A stretch of 64,000 nucleotides of DNA from Accumulibacter sp031732795 (GCA_031732795.1 JAVMKC010000031.1:62001-126000); one strand, 5' to 3'. Positions 43,301 to 51,399 are shown, counted from the stretch's first letter. The notes: generated by a model from the sequence alone, not told the origin. Program-made: numbers and translations.

Positions 43301-43768
43301 ACCGGGCGCGGCAAAATGGCCTTCATCCAGCTCGACGACGGCAGCAAATCGGTCGAAGTGTCGGTGTTCAGTGAGTTGCTTGACAGCGATCGCGCCAAGA
43401 TCAGGGAAGACGAGGTGCTGATCGTCGAGGGACGGGTTCAACCCGACGACTTCGCCGGCGAGGGAAAGGTCAGGATCGTTGCTGAACGGTTGTTGACCCT
43501 CGCTGAAGCGCGAGGGCGTTTTGCTCGTCAGTTGCGTCTATCGGTCGATGGTCAAGTCAGTGACGACCGATCGGCTGCCCAACGCTTGCGCAGCTTGTTG
43601 GCGCCGTATACCCCCGGCGAATGTCCTGTTCGGCTGGTTTACCACAACCGGGAAGCTGCCTGCGAACTGGCGCTCGGCGACCGCAATCGCGTCCGGCTCG
43701 AAGATGATTTGTTGAGCGCCTTGCGCGACTGGCTGAGTCCTGACAGCGTCTGCGTCGACTACTCCTGA
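40301..43768 (+). CDS. dnaE: DNA polymerase III alpha subunit
   Basis: The 1155-residue C-family replicative polymerase has an N-terminal PHP domain (FIHLRLHSEYSITDG at 6-20, then LALTDLVNLFG), the palm with PDFDIDFCQD where Asp403 and Asp405 are expected metal ligands, GPGRGSGAGSLVAYALGITD before it, fingers with DRFEDIIAVLALYRPGPLGSGM, the helix-hairpin-helix region near 860 and an OB fold around 985-1070 (QFLAGLVVGVRTKLTGRGKM). It performs chromosomal DNA synthesis within the holoenzyme. The length is normal for DnaE1. No internal break is seen. Confidence 0.98.
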   Translation: MADVPFIHLRLHSEYSITDGIVRLDDALARAAADGMPALALTDLVNLFGLVKFYNAARYRGVKPLLGCDIHLANDNDVDRPHRLLLLCRSHRGYLQLCELLSRAYLSPRMHGRAEISRRMLQEVGVDGLIALSGAAFGDVGEALLQGNHSQALSRAQYWAALFPGAFYLEVQRYGQPTHDALVGATVDLAARLDLPVVATHPIQFLDRDDYRAHEARVCIAEGYMLGDARRPRRYTEEQYFKSADEMRELFADLPAALANTVEIARRCNLQITLGKSYLPDFPTPPGVSLDDFLRQQAVAGLENRLPQLFPGVDERLQRRPVYDERLQLETDTIVQMGFAGYFLIVADFINWAKHNGCPVGPGRGSGAGSLVAYALGITDLDPLRFALLFERFLNPERVSMPDFDIDFCQDNRGRVIDYVRQKYGAAAVSQIVTFGTMSSKAVIRDVGRVLDLPYNFCDQLSKLIPVETNKPLSLKKALAAEPQLQARRDDEEEVRDLFDLAERLEDLTRNVGMHAGGVLIAPGKLTDFCPVYSADGGRSVVSQYDKDDVEKIGLVKFDFLGLRNLTIIELALDYVAQLTGERPDLAALAFDDPGAYRILKDGNTTAIFQVESDGMKKLIRKLAPDRFEDIIAVLALYRPGPLGSGMVDDFILRKKGQQKIDYFIDDLQACLEPTYGVIVYQEQVMQIAQIIGGYTLGGADLLRRAMGKKKAEEMALHRDLMREGARKKGYDEKLAMQLFDLMEKFAEYGFNKSHTAAYAVVTYHTAWLKAHHCAAFMAATLSSDMDLTDSVKNFHDDALSNGLKILGPDINTSQYRFTPVDRVAVRYGLGAVKGTGEQAVCAIIEARRSGGPFKDLFDFCRRVDRRLVNRRTIEALIRAGALDALDDHRARLLASVGVAIDAAEQAERHSHQVSLFDLLAADGNGDAEHAPRYIEVPRWTARQQLDEEKLALGFYFSGHPFHTVQSEIGRFVRQPLAKLEPRKEPQFLAGLVVGVRTKLTGRGKMAFIQLDDGSKSVEVSVFSELLDSDRAKIREDEVLIVEGRVQPDDFAGEGKVRIVAERLLTLAEARGRFARQLRLSVDGQVSDDRSAAQRLRSLLAPYTPGECPVRLVYHNREAACELALGDRNRVRLEDDLLSALRDWLSPDSVCVDYS

Positions 43769-43820
43769 AATCCCGATCCCTTTATTGACTTGACGCTTTC
43801 ACCCTTGACGAGGAGTCATC

Positions 43821-44096
43821 ATGATGTTTGCCCGTCCGCCGATTGCCTGGATCATCCTGCCGTTGATCAACGCCGCCTTGCTGATCGGCTGCAATCAGAA
43901 ACTGAGTCTGGAAAATTACGACAAACTCAAGATCGGCCAGAGCTACGATGAAGTGAAGCAGATCGTCGGTGAGCCCGCGCAATGCGATGAGGTGCTCGGG
44001 GTGCGCAGTTGCCGCTGGGGTGACGACAAGCGCGGGATACTGGCGGCCTTTCTGGCCGGAAAAGTAGTGATGTTGTCAGCGAATGGTTTGCAGTGA
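43821..44096 (+). CDS. Small lipoprotein, DUF3862/BamE-like fold
   Basis: The 91-residue protein has a short signal ending LLIGC (Cys25) and a domain with LSLENYDKLKIGQSYDEVKQIVGEPAQ, the helix-turn and GxP pattern seen in SmpA/BamE-like and DUF3862 proteins. CDEVLGVRSCRWGDD adds a cysteine pair that may form a disulfide. GAGGAG precedes the two adjacent ATGs. Envelope function is likely but the partner is unknown. It stands alone after dnaE. Confidence 0.82.
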   Translation: MMFARPPIAWIILPLINAALLIGCNQKLSLENYDKLKIGQSYDEVKQIVGEPAQCDEVLGVRSCRWGDDKRGILAAFLAGKVVMLSANGLQ

Positions 44097-44254
44097 AATT
44101 GGGTAGATGCCGTCGGCAGGACGCAAAAAATTGGTTCTCGAATCGACCTGCAGCGCTCCTCTAAAGGCTCCCGAAGGAGGCTCAGCAAGGGAGTCTCAGC
44201 GAAACTCAGAAGCCGTTGTTCAGGGCGGTGTGGCGGTTAAGCATAAGGATTAAA

Positions 44255-44288
44255 TAAAAAAACCTCCCGGGATTTATCCCAGGAGGTT
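44255..44288 (-). terminator. Terminator of the PEP-CTERM gene
   Basis: On the minus strand a 13-bp stem with one mismatch (44276-44288 with 44261-44273) closes on a short AA loop and runs into seven T residues. It lies 47 bases past the stop of the PEP-CTERM gene. Confidence 0.88.
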
Positions 44289-44334
44289 GAGAGCAACGGT
44301 CCGCGTCGGATCAGGAAATTGCGTTTCCCAAAAC

Positions 44335-45312
44335 TTAGGACTTGCGGCGACGAACCATGCCGGCCAAGCCGAGCAGCGCGGCGCTGAACAGGCCCAGTGA
44401 ACCCGGTTCGGGGGTCTTGTAGACATTCACCGAGAAGTTGTTCTTGTTGGTGAAACCACAGTTCGCATCGCCGCCAGTAGCGGAGGTGGCGCACTGTTTG
44501 AAACTACCGCCGGCATCCTGCCAGTTATGGGTGGCCGGCAGGACATCCGATCCAACAGCGCCACTGGTGGTGCCCGAAGAAATCAGCACACCACCGTCCG
44601 CCGCGCTTCCGGTGAGCGGGTTGAAGGTGCCGATTTCGTTGAACGACCAATCGGTCTTTTCATACAGGATCGAGAAAGCACCGAAGTTGCTGGCCAGCGT
44701 GTCAGCGAAGTGTTCCGAGAGGATCGACGAGTTCGAACTACCGACGGTCAGCCCCATCCCTGCAGCCAAGAGCGAGATTTCACTGAACAGGAAGTCGTCC
44801 GCGTCACCAAAGCCGGCCACCAGACGCAGGGTGCCGTTGTTGCGGATGTAGTCCAGGTAACCCGGCATGCTGGTCGGGGCGGTTGGCGGCTCGCTGTTGA
44901 TCAGATCGGTGTAAGCCGTCGGACGATCATAGAAGGCAGCCAACGCGTTGGCTCCGATGTTGGCGTCGCCACCCAGCAGATCGTTCAGGCGCAGCCCGGC
45001 GACGGTAGTCGCCTGGAAAACGACGTTACGGCCAAAGCTGCCTGCAGCGATCTGTTGCGAGAAAACGCCATAGACCTGATTGGCGGCGGTATTGCCCGAG
45101 GGTTGGAAATCCGAAATCCGGATATAGCCAAAGATGACGTCGCCGACGCCGAATTTGCCGTCATTGTTGGCGTCGACATAGGTCTCGCGGCTTTCGTCGA
45201 GCAGATTGTTTGCCCCGGCCACCAAACCACCGTTGATGGTCGTCGCCTGTGCCGTGCCGACGGCGAAGCCCAGCGCCAGCGCGAGAGGGGCAAGTTTGTT
45301 GAAGTTTTTCAT
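44335..45312 (-). CDS. PEP-CTERM sorting-domain secreted protein
   Basis: From the ATG at 45312, preceded by GGAG, the protein has 325 residues. A signal peptide (MKNFNKLAPLALALGFAVGT) is followed by a secreted domain rich in Asn, Gly, Thr and Ser, with YVDANNDGKFGVGDVIFG resembling a calcium-binding loop. The C-terminus reads PEPGSLGLFSAALLGLAGM and then RRRKS: a PEP motif, a hydrophobic helix and a basic tail, the exosortase recognition sequence. It is probably cleaved at the PEP site and released to the exopolysaccharide matrix. The exosortase itself lies outside the window. A sigma-54 promoter is upstream. Confidence 0.93.
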   Translation of the reverse strand: MKNFNKLAPLALALGFAVGTAQATTINGGLVAGANNLLDESRETYVDANNDGKFGVGDVIFGYIRISDFQPSGNTAANQVYGVFSQQIAAGSFGRNVVFQATTVAGLRLNDLLGGDANIGANALAAFYDRPTAYTDLINSEPPTAPTSMPGYLDYIRNNGTLRLVAGFGDADDFLFSEISLLAAGMGLTVGSSNSSILSEHFADTLASNFGAFSILYEKTDWSFNEIGTFNPLTGSAADGGVLISSGTTSGAVGSDVLPATHNWQDAGGSFKQCATSATGGDANCGFTNKNNFSVNVYKTPEPGSLGLFSAALLGLAGMVRRRKS

Positions 45313-45741
45313 TTGAATCTCCATTTGGGACTGTTGCAAGGTAATCAAGCTCTAAGTTTAACGCTGCAGCGCGGATGATGCTACTAATCCTCTGCCACGC
45401 TTTCAATAAAGCATGTTGTATGCCAGATTTTTTTTAAACAATATAACATTTTGAATTAATATGATTTAAATTTTCATTTCTGCAATGTCGACCTGGTTTT
45501 TGATCGCCGATTCACATCAGGTGTAAAAAAATCCGACAGTTCGTTACGGTCAGACTTGCGGTGCGACACCCGCCTAGTTGCAACGACACGGCGGAATAGT
45601 CGTGAATTAAAGGAACTATTTTCCTCCGAGAAAATCGCGAGTGTCGTCGAGAGTATAAGCGCTGCCGTTGGAAAAAATCTTTTCGGGCTTGAAGCGGAAA
45701 ATTTTCCAGAATCAACGTCAAAAGGCATGGTTGCTCAAGTT
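45313..45741. other. AT-rich gene-free region upstream of the PEP-CTERM gene
   Basis: This gap has no supported gene. It contains the sigma-54 site and, beyond it, a strikingly AT-rich block (about 45430-45480) where enhancer-binding or bending sites would be expected. The remaining part up to the ligase stop shows nothing I can name. Confidence 0.5.
45410..45426 (-). promoter_or_regulatory. Sigma-54 promoter of the PEP-CTERM gene
   Basis: Read on the minus strand, CTGGCATACAACATGCT has the -24 TGGCAT and -12 TGC with GG and GC exactly ten bases apart. Transcription would start near 45399, giving a leader of about 87 bases. PEP-CTERM genes in other betaproteobacteria are known to depend on RpoN with PrsK/PrsR, which fits. 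Confidence 0.65.
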
Positions 45742-46593
45742 TCACCACAAGTCGACGGTGCGATGGTAACTGGCAAACCGCGGGCGTCCGCGCGCGGTCA
45801 ATTCGCGGTAACGATAGCTGACCGTGCTGCCGATCGGTGGCGGTCGGCGGCGATCAGCGTCGCTCAGCCCACTGCCGAGGAACAGGTCGGCACCATCGGA
45901 AGTGCGCACGTGCAGGGCGCCGACCAGCCCGGAAAATTTGCCGCGCCCCGGCCGGTAGCCGAGTACGGTTGCTTCGCCGTCGCGCCAGGGTTTGAGTTTG
46001 AGCAGCGCATCGCTACGGCCGGTGGTGTATGGTGCATCGGCACGATGCAACATCAAGCCTTCGCCGCCCTCGCGGACGATTTGTCGCAGCTTGTCGTCGA
46101 GTTCCTGGCGGCTGGCGACGGAGAATTGCTCGACCACTTGCAGCCAGGGAACGGCCAACTGCGTTATCCGTTCATGCATGGCGCGCAGACGCTGACGAAA
46201 AATTCCCGGCGCTTGTGGCATTTCGAAGATCAGATAACGGACCTGACGCCACGAGGCATCATCAGGGGTTTGACGGCGGACGATGCTCGACAGGCGTTCG
46301 AATTGGCCGCGTCCCAGCCAGAGCTCGCCGTCGAGTGCCTGATCGGATGGCAAACGTTCGATGAACCACGATGGAGCCCGGATGAGATTTCCTTGCCGGG
46401 TTCGCAGCACTTGCCCATCCCAAAAGGCGCGGATTCCGTCGAGCTTTTCGCTGACCAGATAGAGACCGACGTCGGCCTGGCCGTGTTCGGTTTCGGCCAA
46501 CAGCAATGGCGGAGCATCCGCCGCAAGCAGGGGCATGGAAGCGCCGATCAGGACGCTCCAGGCCAGAGTTTGAACGATCCAATGACGAGGCAT
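45742..46593 (-). CDS. ligE: Periplasmic ATP-dependent DNA ligase, LigE type
   Basis: From the ATG at 46593, with GGGAG eight bases upstream, the protein has 283 residues. A signal peptide (WIVQTLAWSVLIGASMPLLA) ends near residue 24. The adenylation domain has SEKLDGIRAFWDG, with the nucleotidyl-acceptor lysine, ALDGELWLGRG, VREGGEGLMLHR and LLKLKPWRDGEATVLGY (motifs III-V). A small OB domain follows. Secreted minimal ligases of this kind occur in naturally competent and biofilm-forming proteobacteria and may act on extracellular or incoming DNA. An ATG 33 bases upstream is possible but has no signal-like start. Confidence 0.88.
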   Translation of the reverse strand: MPRHWIVQTLAWSVLIGASMPLLAADAPPLLLAETEHGQADVGLYLVSEKLDGIRAFWDGQVLRTRQGNLIRAPSWFIERLPSDQALDGELWLGRGQFERLSSIVRRQTPDDASWRQVRYLIFEMPQAPGIFRQRLRAMHERITQLAVPWLQVVEQFSVASRQELDDKLRQIVREGGEGLMLHRADAPYTTGRSDALLKLKPWRDGEATVLGYRPGRGKFSGLVGALHVRTSDGADLFLGSGLSDADRRRPPPIGSTVSYRYRELTARGRPRFASYHRTVDLW

Positions 46594-47017
46594 GTTCGGG
46601 GCTCCCAGCAAAATGGCGCGCGTCAACTAACGTGCTTCCGGGGATGGTGATTTCGAGTGGGTGTCGGCGGTCCTCAGGGGGTACGCGTAGTAGTAGTGGT
46701 TTCTGCGCGAGAAAAACGATGCAATTCCGACAGGATGTCTGATTGTTCAAGACACGGATAATACAACGGAAATTGGCAACGCCGTCACGGATGGATGAAT
46801 CGGACAAGCGCTGGCTTGCTGTGGACAGTCGCGTGCCGACAACGCCCTGTTTCAACTCGTCTGGCTGTGGTGTCGTGACCGTGAGACTCGTGACCGGAAC
46901 TGGGTGGCCGATAAGCTCCGCTATAATCGTCGACTATTGGTGTTTAACTATTCGCAAGGCCCGAAGCGACCGAGCGCTGACTACGCAACGGTTTTTCATC
47001 TGTCTGACGTCAGAACC
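46594..47017. other. Divergent promoter region of ligE and moaA
   Basis: The gap holds no supported gene. TATAAT at 46922-46927 is a good -10 for moaA, giving a leader of roughly 85 bases before its GTG. I see no recognisable molybdenum-cofactor riboswitch, though I cannot fold the leader. Confidence 0.45.
46922..46927 (+). promoter_or_regulatory. -10 element of moaA
   Basis: An exact TATAAT with a poor -35. If used, transcription starts near 46934, which rules out the in-frame ATG at 46904 as the translation start and favours the GTG at 47018. Confidence 0.5.
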
Positions 47018-48049
47018 GTGATCGATCCCTCTTCTTCTACCCATTTGTCCGTGTCGTCTTCGTCCTCCCGGCTGATTGATAAATATGGCCGTCAGGTGAC
47101 CTATTTGCGGTTATCGATCACCGACCGTTGCGATTTTCGCTGTCACTACTGCATGGCCGAGGAGATGAGCTTTTTGCCGCGGACCGAGATCTTGACTCTC
47201 GAAGAATGTCTGCGTCTCGCCGGCAGCTTCGTTGCACTCGGCGTGAGCAAAATCCGCGTCACCGGCGGCGAACCGTTGGTCCGCCAGAACGTGTTGTGGT
47301 TGCTTGAACGGTTAGCTGCGCTGCCGGGCGTACGGGAATTGGTGCTGACCACCAACGGCTCACAACTTGAGCGCTACGCCTCGGGATTGCGCGACGCTGG
47401 CGTCAAACGGGTGAACATCAGTCTCGACACTCTGCGCGCCGAGCGCTTTCGACAAATTACCCGCATCGGCGATCTGGGACAGGTGCGGCGCGGCATCGAC
47501 GTGGCGCTGGCGGCGGGCTTCGAACGTCTGAAAATCAATACCGTTCTGTTGCGTGGGGTTAATGATGATGAACTCGACGATCTGATCCAGTTTGTCGTCG
47601 ATCGAGGAATGGACATTGCTTTCATCGAGCAGATGCCGCTCGGCGAAATCGGTCACGGTCGTCAGGACTGGTTTTCGGGCGAGGAGGCGCTGAATGGTTT
47701 GCGGCAACGTTCCGCTCTCCTACCGTCGACTGACAGTACCGGTGGCCCGGCGCGCTACTGGCGGATACCGGGGGTGTCGTCCCGGGTCGGTTTCATTTCG
47801 CCGCACACCCATAATTTTTGCGACAGTTGCAATCGGGTGCGGGTCACGGCGCGAGGCGAGTTGTATCCTTGTCTCGGTGACAACGGTGCCGTGCCCTTGT
47901 TGCCGGTACTGCGCCAATCCTCGGCCGACGACGGCACGTTGCGGGCGGCGATCATCGACGCATTGGGCATCAAAGTCCGAGGTCATGATTTCACGCAGGA
48001 GATGGCGCGTCCCCAACTGGTGCGGTTCATGTCGATGACCGGCGGTTGA
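47018..48049 (+). CDS. moaA: GTP 3',8-cyclase MoaA (molybdenum cofactor synthesis)
   Basis: The radical SAM enzyme has DRCDFRCHYCMAE, the CxxxCxxC that holds the SAM-binding 4Fe-4S cluster, VTGGEPLVRQNV, TNGSQLERYA and NISLDTLRAERF. The C-terminal part has FCDSCNRVRVTARGELYPCLG, which binds the second cluster, and the protein ends in Gly-Gly needed for activity. It makes 3',8-cyclo-GTP. The GTG start gives 343 residues; the Ser-rich first 18 residues are variable in the family. No other moa gene is adjacent. Confidence 0.95.
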   Translation: MIDPSSSTHLSVSSSSSRLIDKYGRQVTYLRLSITDRCDFRCHYCMAEEMSFLPRTEILTLEECLRLAGSFVALGVSKIRVTGGEPLVRQNVLWLLERLAALPGVRELVLTTNGSQLERYASGLRDAGVKRVNISLDTLRAERFRQITRIGDLGQVRRGIDVALAAGFERLKINTVLLRGVNDDELDDLIQFVVDRGMDIAFIEQMPLGEIGHGRQDWFSGEEALNGLRQRSALLPSTDSTGGPARYWRIPGVSSRVGFISPHTHNFCDSCNRVRVTARGELYPCLGDNGAVPLLPVLRQSSADDGTLRAAIIDALGIKVRGHDFTQEMARPQLVRFMSMTGG

Positions 48050-48226
48050 GCTTTGCGCGACACCCTGCGCAACTGAACCCGGCGATCTGGAGAAAAAACG
48101 GTTTGCAGTTTCAGGTGGCTCGGCGTTTCGGCGCTTTGTCTATGGTTTAATGAGCGCGTTGGTCATCGGTCGGCCGACGAAACCTGCATTGCCGAATGCC
48201 TTTCTTCTTCGAGAGGAATGAATCCC

Positions 48227-49465
48227 ATGAGCGAATCGTCCCCCCTCCGCCCTTTGGAGACGCCGTGTCCGGTTTGTGCGCACACGTTGGCAGTCCCGTT
48301 TTTTGCTGGCGGTCGCCAGCCGCTGGCGACGCTGGGTTGGCCGCAAAGTGCCGATCAGGCGCGGGCGATGCCGCGGTTGCCGCTGGATTTCGTGCAATGT
48401 CCCGCCTGTTCGCACGTCTGGAACACCGCTTTTTCCTACCAGGCCGTACCGTACAACCACCAACCGAACCGGATGTATAACAGTGGCCGGATTTGGCAAG
48501 GACATCTGGCCGATACCCGCGACCGTTTGTTGAGTTATCTACCGGCGGCACCGACGGTGGTCGAAATCGGCTGCGGCGATGGACATTTTCTGGGCGGTCT
48601 GGCCGAGGCGCGAGCCGGGCGCGGTCGCTACGTCGGTTTCGATCCCCATGCCCAAGCGCAGACCGTTCAAGGCGTGGACTTTCAAGCTCGATTGTTCGAG
48701 CCACTGATCGATCTGCCAGTCTATCGTCCCGACGCCGTCGTCATCCGCCACGTTCTCGAACATCTGACCGCGCCGGCCGTGTTGCTCGAACAACTGGCCT
48801 GGGCCGCGACGCAAAGCGGTATCGTCTGCCACTTGTTTGCCGAAGTGCCGTGCATCGACCGGGTTTTCGGCACCGACCGGCTGGCGGATTTTTTCTATGA
48901 ACACGTTTCGCATTTCACCAGCGAGTCGTTTCGTCGTCTGCTGAGTCGGGCGGGTACGGTCAGCGAACTGGCGCACGGTTACGATGGTGAGGTCGTTTTT
49001 GCTTGTCTGACCTTGGGCGTTCCGTCGGAATTCGTCGCGCGGGCGACCGGCGCGGCGGCTTTTGCTCAGCGCAGTGACGTCAATCGTTCGCGGATTGCCG
49101 ACCGGCTGGCCGCGTTGCATGCCAGCGGTGCGCGGGTGGCGATCTGGGGTGGCACCGGCAAAGCAGCCGCTTTCATTCACCACTATGCACTCGATGCCGA
49201 ACGCTTCCCGCTGGTCGTCGATTCCGATCCCGCCAAGGTTGGCAGCCATGTGTCCGGAACCGGTCAGGAGATCCGCTTCCGCGACGAGCTGAAAAATCGG
49301 CCGGTCGAGGTGGTGATCATTCCGACGCAATGGCGTGCTTGTGACATCGTTGCCGAAATGAGTCGGGAAGGAATCGCCGCCAGTCAGGTGCTGATCGAAC
49401 ACGACGGCGATCTGGTCGATTTTTTCACCGCGGCACATCCGTATCGTCAGCGATCGGCAGGCTGA
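48227..49465 (+). CDS. Zinc-binding class I SAM-dependent C-methyltransferase family protein
   Basis: The 412-residue protein begins with a zinc-finger domain (CPVCAH and CPACSHVWN, residues about 14-65), followed by a SAM-binding Rossmann domain (VVEIGCGDGHFLGGLAE near 110 and VIRHVLEHLTAPAVLLEQL), and a second Rossmann-like C-terminal domain (VAIWGGTGKAAAFIHHY, LVVDSDPAKVG). This three-part build is that of sugar C-methyltransferases such as TylC3-like enzymes. The substrate is unknown and no sugar-nucleotide genes adjoin. GAGAGG lies about 10 bases before the chosen ATG; an ATG nine bases earlier abuts the ribosome site. Confidence 0.86.
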   Translation: MSESSPLRPLETPCPVCAHTLAVPFFAGGRQPLATLGWPQSADQARAMPRLPLDFVQCPACSHVWNTAFSYQAVPYNHQPNRMYNSGRIWQGHLADTRDRLLSYLPAAPTVVEIGCGDGHFLGGLAEARAGRGRYVGFDPHAQAQTVQGVDFQARLFEPLIDLPVYRPDAVVIRHVLEHLTAPAVLLEQLAWAATQSGIVCHLFAEVPCIDRVFGTDRLADFFYEHVSHFTSESFRRLLSRAGTVSELAHGYDGEVVFACLTLGVPSEFVARATGAAAFAQRSDVNRSRIADRLAALHASGARVAIWGGTGKAAAFIHHYALDAERFPLVVDSDPAKVGSHVSGTGQEIRFRDELKNRPVEVVIIPTQWRACDIVAEMSREGIAASQVLIEHDGDLVDFFTAAHPYRQRSAG

Positions 49466-49532
49466 AGCCTCCGGTCGATTGCCGAGGGTGGCGTCCGGTT
49501 TTCAGCCGACGTTGCGATCGTCGCTGCCGCGA

Positions 49533-50639
49533 TCAGGATTCGAAAATCGCTTTCAGCAGAGCGATTGCCAAAGAGATCAAACCGATCAGCGCCAACCAGA
49601 CGCCCTCGTCGACGCTCAGGCCGAGCAGGACGCCGCCGGCGAGAAGGAACAGCGACCGGCCAACGTCTCCACGACGCAAGGTGTCGTGCATCCGTTGGCG
49701 GGCGGGCGAATGCTTGCCGGGGTGCCACCATACCGGCAGCAATTGTGACAGCGCACCGCTGAGCAGTGGCAGCAGAAAAGCGACGATGAACGCAATCAAC
49801 GCATCGCGTCCGTCGAGCCATTGCCAGGCATGGGTGATGCCTCCGACGGTGAGCAACACGAAACCACACAATGCGGTCAACAAACCGGCGGCGGGTGCTT
49901 CGACGGTGCTTGCCCCGTAGCGGAACCACCAGGCGGTGGCGGTCTTCAGCGCCGGAAACGCGAGCAGCAGTGCACCGACCAGCGCCGTCGGACGCCAGAA
50001 AGCGGCACCAAAGGCCACGGCCAGCACTCCGATGACGACGGGCGGCAGATCGCTGTGTAGGCGGGCCGCGGCGTCGGGGTCGGGTTGTCCGACCACCGTC
50101 GGCAGCAGCACTTGAATCGTTCCCAGCGCCGTCAACCCGATGAAGCCCAAGAGGTTGAGATGGATATGCAGCAAGCGCAGCGTCGGTCTGACCGTCGGCC
50201 AGATGTCCATCGCCGGCACCAAGGCCAGTGCCGCGATCAGCGATGACACGGCAAACAGATACCAACGCCAGCACGGATGCGGACGGCCGAGTGTGTGTCT
50301 GGCTCGTCGGACCATCCAGCCGACGAAGACGCTGGCGATGATCAGCGCCACCAGCGCGACCAGGCCGAGCGGATACGCGTCGCTCTTGCCGAGAAAATGG
50401 AGAACAACCAGCAGGCCGCAGATCTGCAGCAGGAGCGGCGCCAGCAGAATAGCGCGCGGCGCCTGTCCGCTACGGGTCAGCACCGGCAAGAAATGGCTGA
50501 TCACGCCGATGATCAATGGCAGCACGCCGACGGCGAAAACGGCATGCACCGCTGCCGGCAGCGGCAGGGCGTCAAATCTCAACAGGCACAGCGCGGCAGT
50601 CAATACCGTCAATGTCGACAGTGACAGATAAATCAGCAC
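49533..50639 (-). CDS. Polytopic membrane protein with conserved histidines (NnrS/heme-copper oxidase I-like)
   Basis: A GTG start, with GGGGGAG about ten bases upstream, gives 368 residues and about ten to twelve membrane helices. Recurrent motifs include GVISHFLPVLTRSG, LHIHLNLLGFIGLTALGTIQ and GGITHAWQWL, with LSQLLPVWWHPG near the end. The HxHxNxxGxxGLTxxG pattern is reminiscent of heme-ligating helices in NnrS and cbb3 subunit I relatives. This suggests a heme-binding membrane protein linked to nitric oxide or oxygen metabolism, but I cannot name the family with certainty. A TTGCAC-N16-TACCAT promoter can be read just upstream on the minus strand. Confidence 0.7.
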   Translation of the reverse strand: MLIYLSLSTLTVLTAALCLLRFDALPLPAAVHAVFAVGVLPLIIGVISHFLPVLTRSGQAPRAILLAPLLLQICGLLVVLHFLGKSDAYPLGLVALVALIIASVFVGWMVRRARHTLGRPHPCWRWYLFAVSSLIAALALVPAMDIWPTVRPTLRLLHIHLNLLGFIGLTALGTIQVLLPTVVGQPDPDAAARLHSDLPPVVIGVLAVAFGAAFWRPTALVGALLLAFPALKTATAWWFRYGASTVEAPAAGLLTALCGFVLLTVGGITHAWQWLDGRDALIAFIVAFLLPLLSGALSQLLPVWWHPGKHSPARQRMHDTLRRGDVGRSLFLLAGGVLLGLSVDEGVWLALIGLISLAIALLKAIFES

Positions 50640-51195
50640 GGTCTTCGTTCTCCCCCAACCATCATCCGGTCTTCTGCGTCGGTAATGGTACGAAAATCAA
50701 TGAAAAGTGCAATAAACGAAGGAGGGCGGTTTGCCGCAGCCGACAACCGGCGGTTGACACGTGCTCGACAATCCTTCGAAACCAGAAAATCGGTTTTCAG
50801 CGGATTTTGCGTAGGGAGTCGATCAGGGCGATCTTCATTTTCTCAGGCATTTACGCTGAAAAAACGCTGCATGCACGACAAATCCGACCGTGTCTGCGCC
50901 GAGGAGCGGTCGATAAAATGAGCGTATGACGTGTTTCTGGCAATACCCACGACCCAGTGTCGAAGAAACGAAGCCGATGTTTGCAAACGGTGTTCAGATC
51001 TTGCGTTGCCAACGCATGATTCCGCCCACAGCAATCAACAAAGAACTGGGCGCGGCCTCGTCAGCATCAGGGTCGCCGGTTGAAATTGCTGTTTTCGTGA
51101 ACCGGAACACTGCGTATCAAATAAAACTCCGGGTCATCGGCCGAAATTCATGCCCGATGACCGGGAGGATGCGTTTGCAGTATTACGAATGCCGA
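50640..51195. other. Gene-poor gap with a possible PEP-CTERM remnant
   Basis: Apart from the promoter of the polytopic membrane protein at its left edge and the possible tail at 50994-51110, I see no gene. A 186-codon plus-strand frame that covers the right part runs antisense to the DUF3460-type gene and has no support of its own. Confidence 0.4.
50994..51110 (-). pseudogene. Possible decayed C-terminal tail of a PEP-CTERM protein
   Basis: A 38-codon minus-strand stretch after an in-frame TGA reads VFRFTKTAISTGDP, then DADEAAPSSLLIAVGG and MRWQRKI before its stop. A beta-strand-like start, an APSSLL segment in the place of PEPSSLL, a short hydrophobic run and a basic tail mimic a PEP-CTERM tail. 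The Glu of PEP and several helix residues are missing, and no ATG or upstream domain exists. It could be chance. Confidence 0.3.
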
Positions 51196-51399
51196 TCAGG
51201 AACGCGAAGGCTGATAGTTGACGTCGTAAGGGTACGGACGATGTGGTTCGGCCGACTCGCGGGCAGTCTGCTGCTCGAGTGGATCGACCTTTCTGTCCCA
51301 CCAGATTGCCCGGCCGCGGCGCTGATCTTCTTGCCACTCCGGATGCTGGGCCAGCATTTCGCGCATGAAGAGAGTGTGATCGGATTCGTACAAGGCCAT
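51196..51399 (-). CDS. DUF3460-type small protein
   Basis: From the ATG at 51399, preceded by GGAGAG at seven bases, the protein has 67 residues: MALYESDHTLFMREMLAQHP, then EWQEDQRRGRAIWWDRKVDP and a polar Pro/Tyr-rich tail. The pattern (MALY-S-x-x-x-F, HPE, Q-x-x-GRA-x-WWD) is that of the betaproteobacterial DUF3460 family, of unknown function. A longer open frame reaching into clpB is an overlap artefact. It follows clpB by 52 bases on the same strand. Confidence 0.82.
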   Translation of the reverse strand: MALYESDHTLFMREMLAQHPEWQEDQRRGRAIWWDRKVDPLEQQTARESAEPHRPYPYDVNYQPSRS

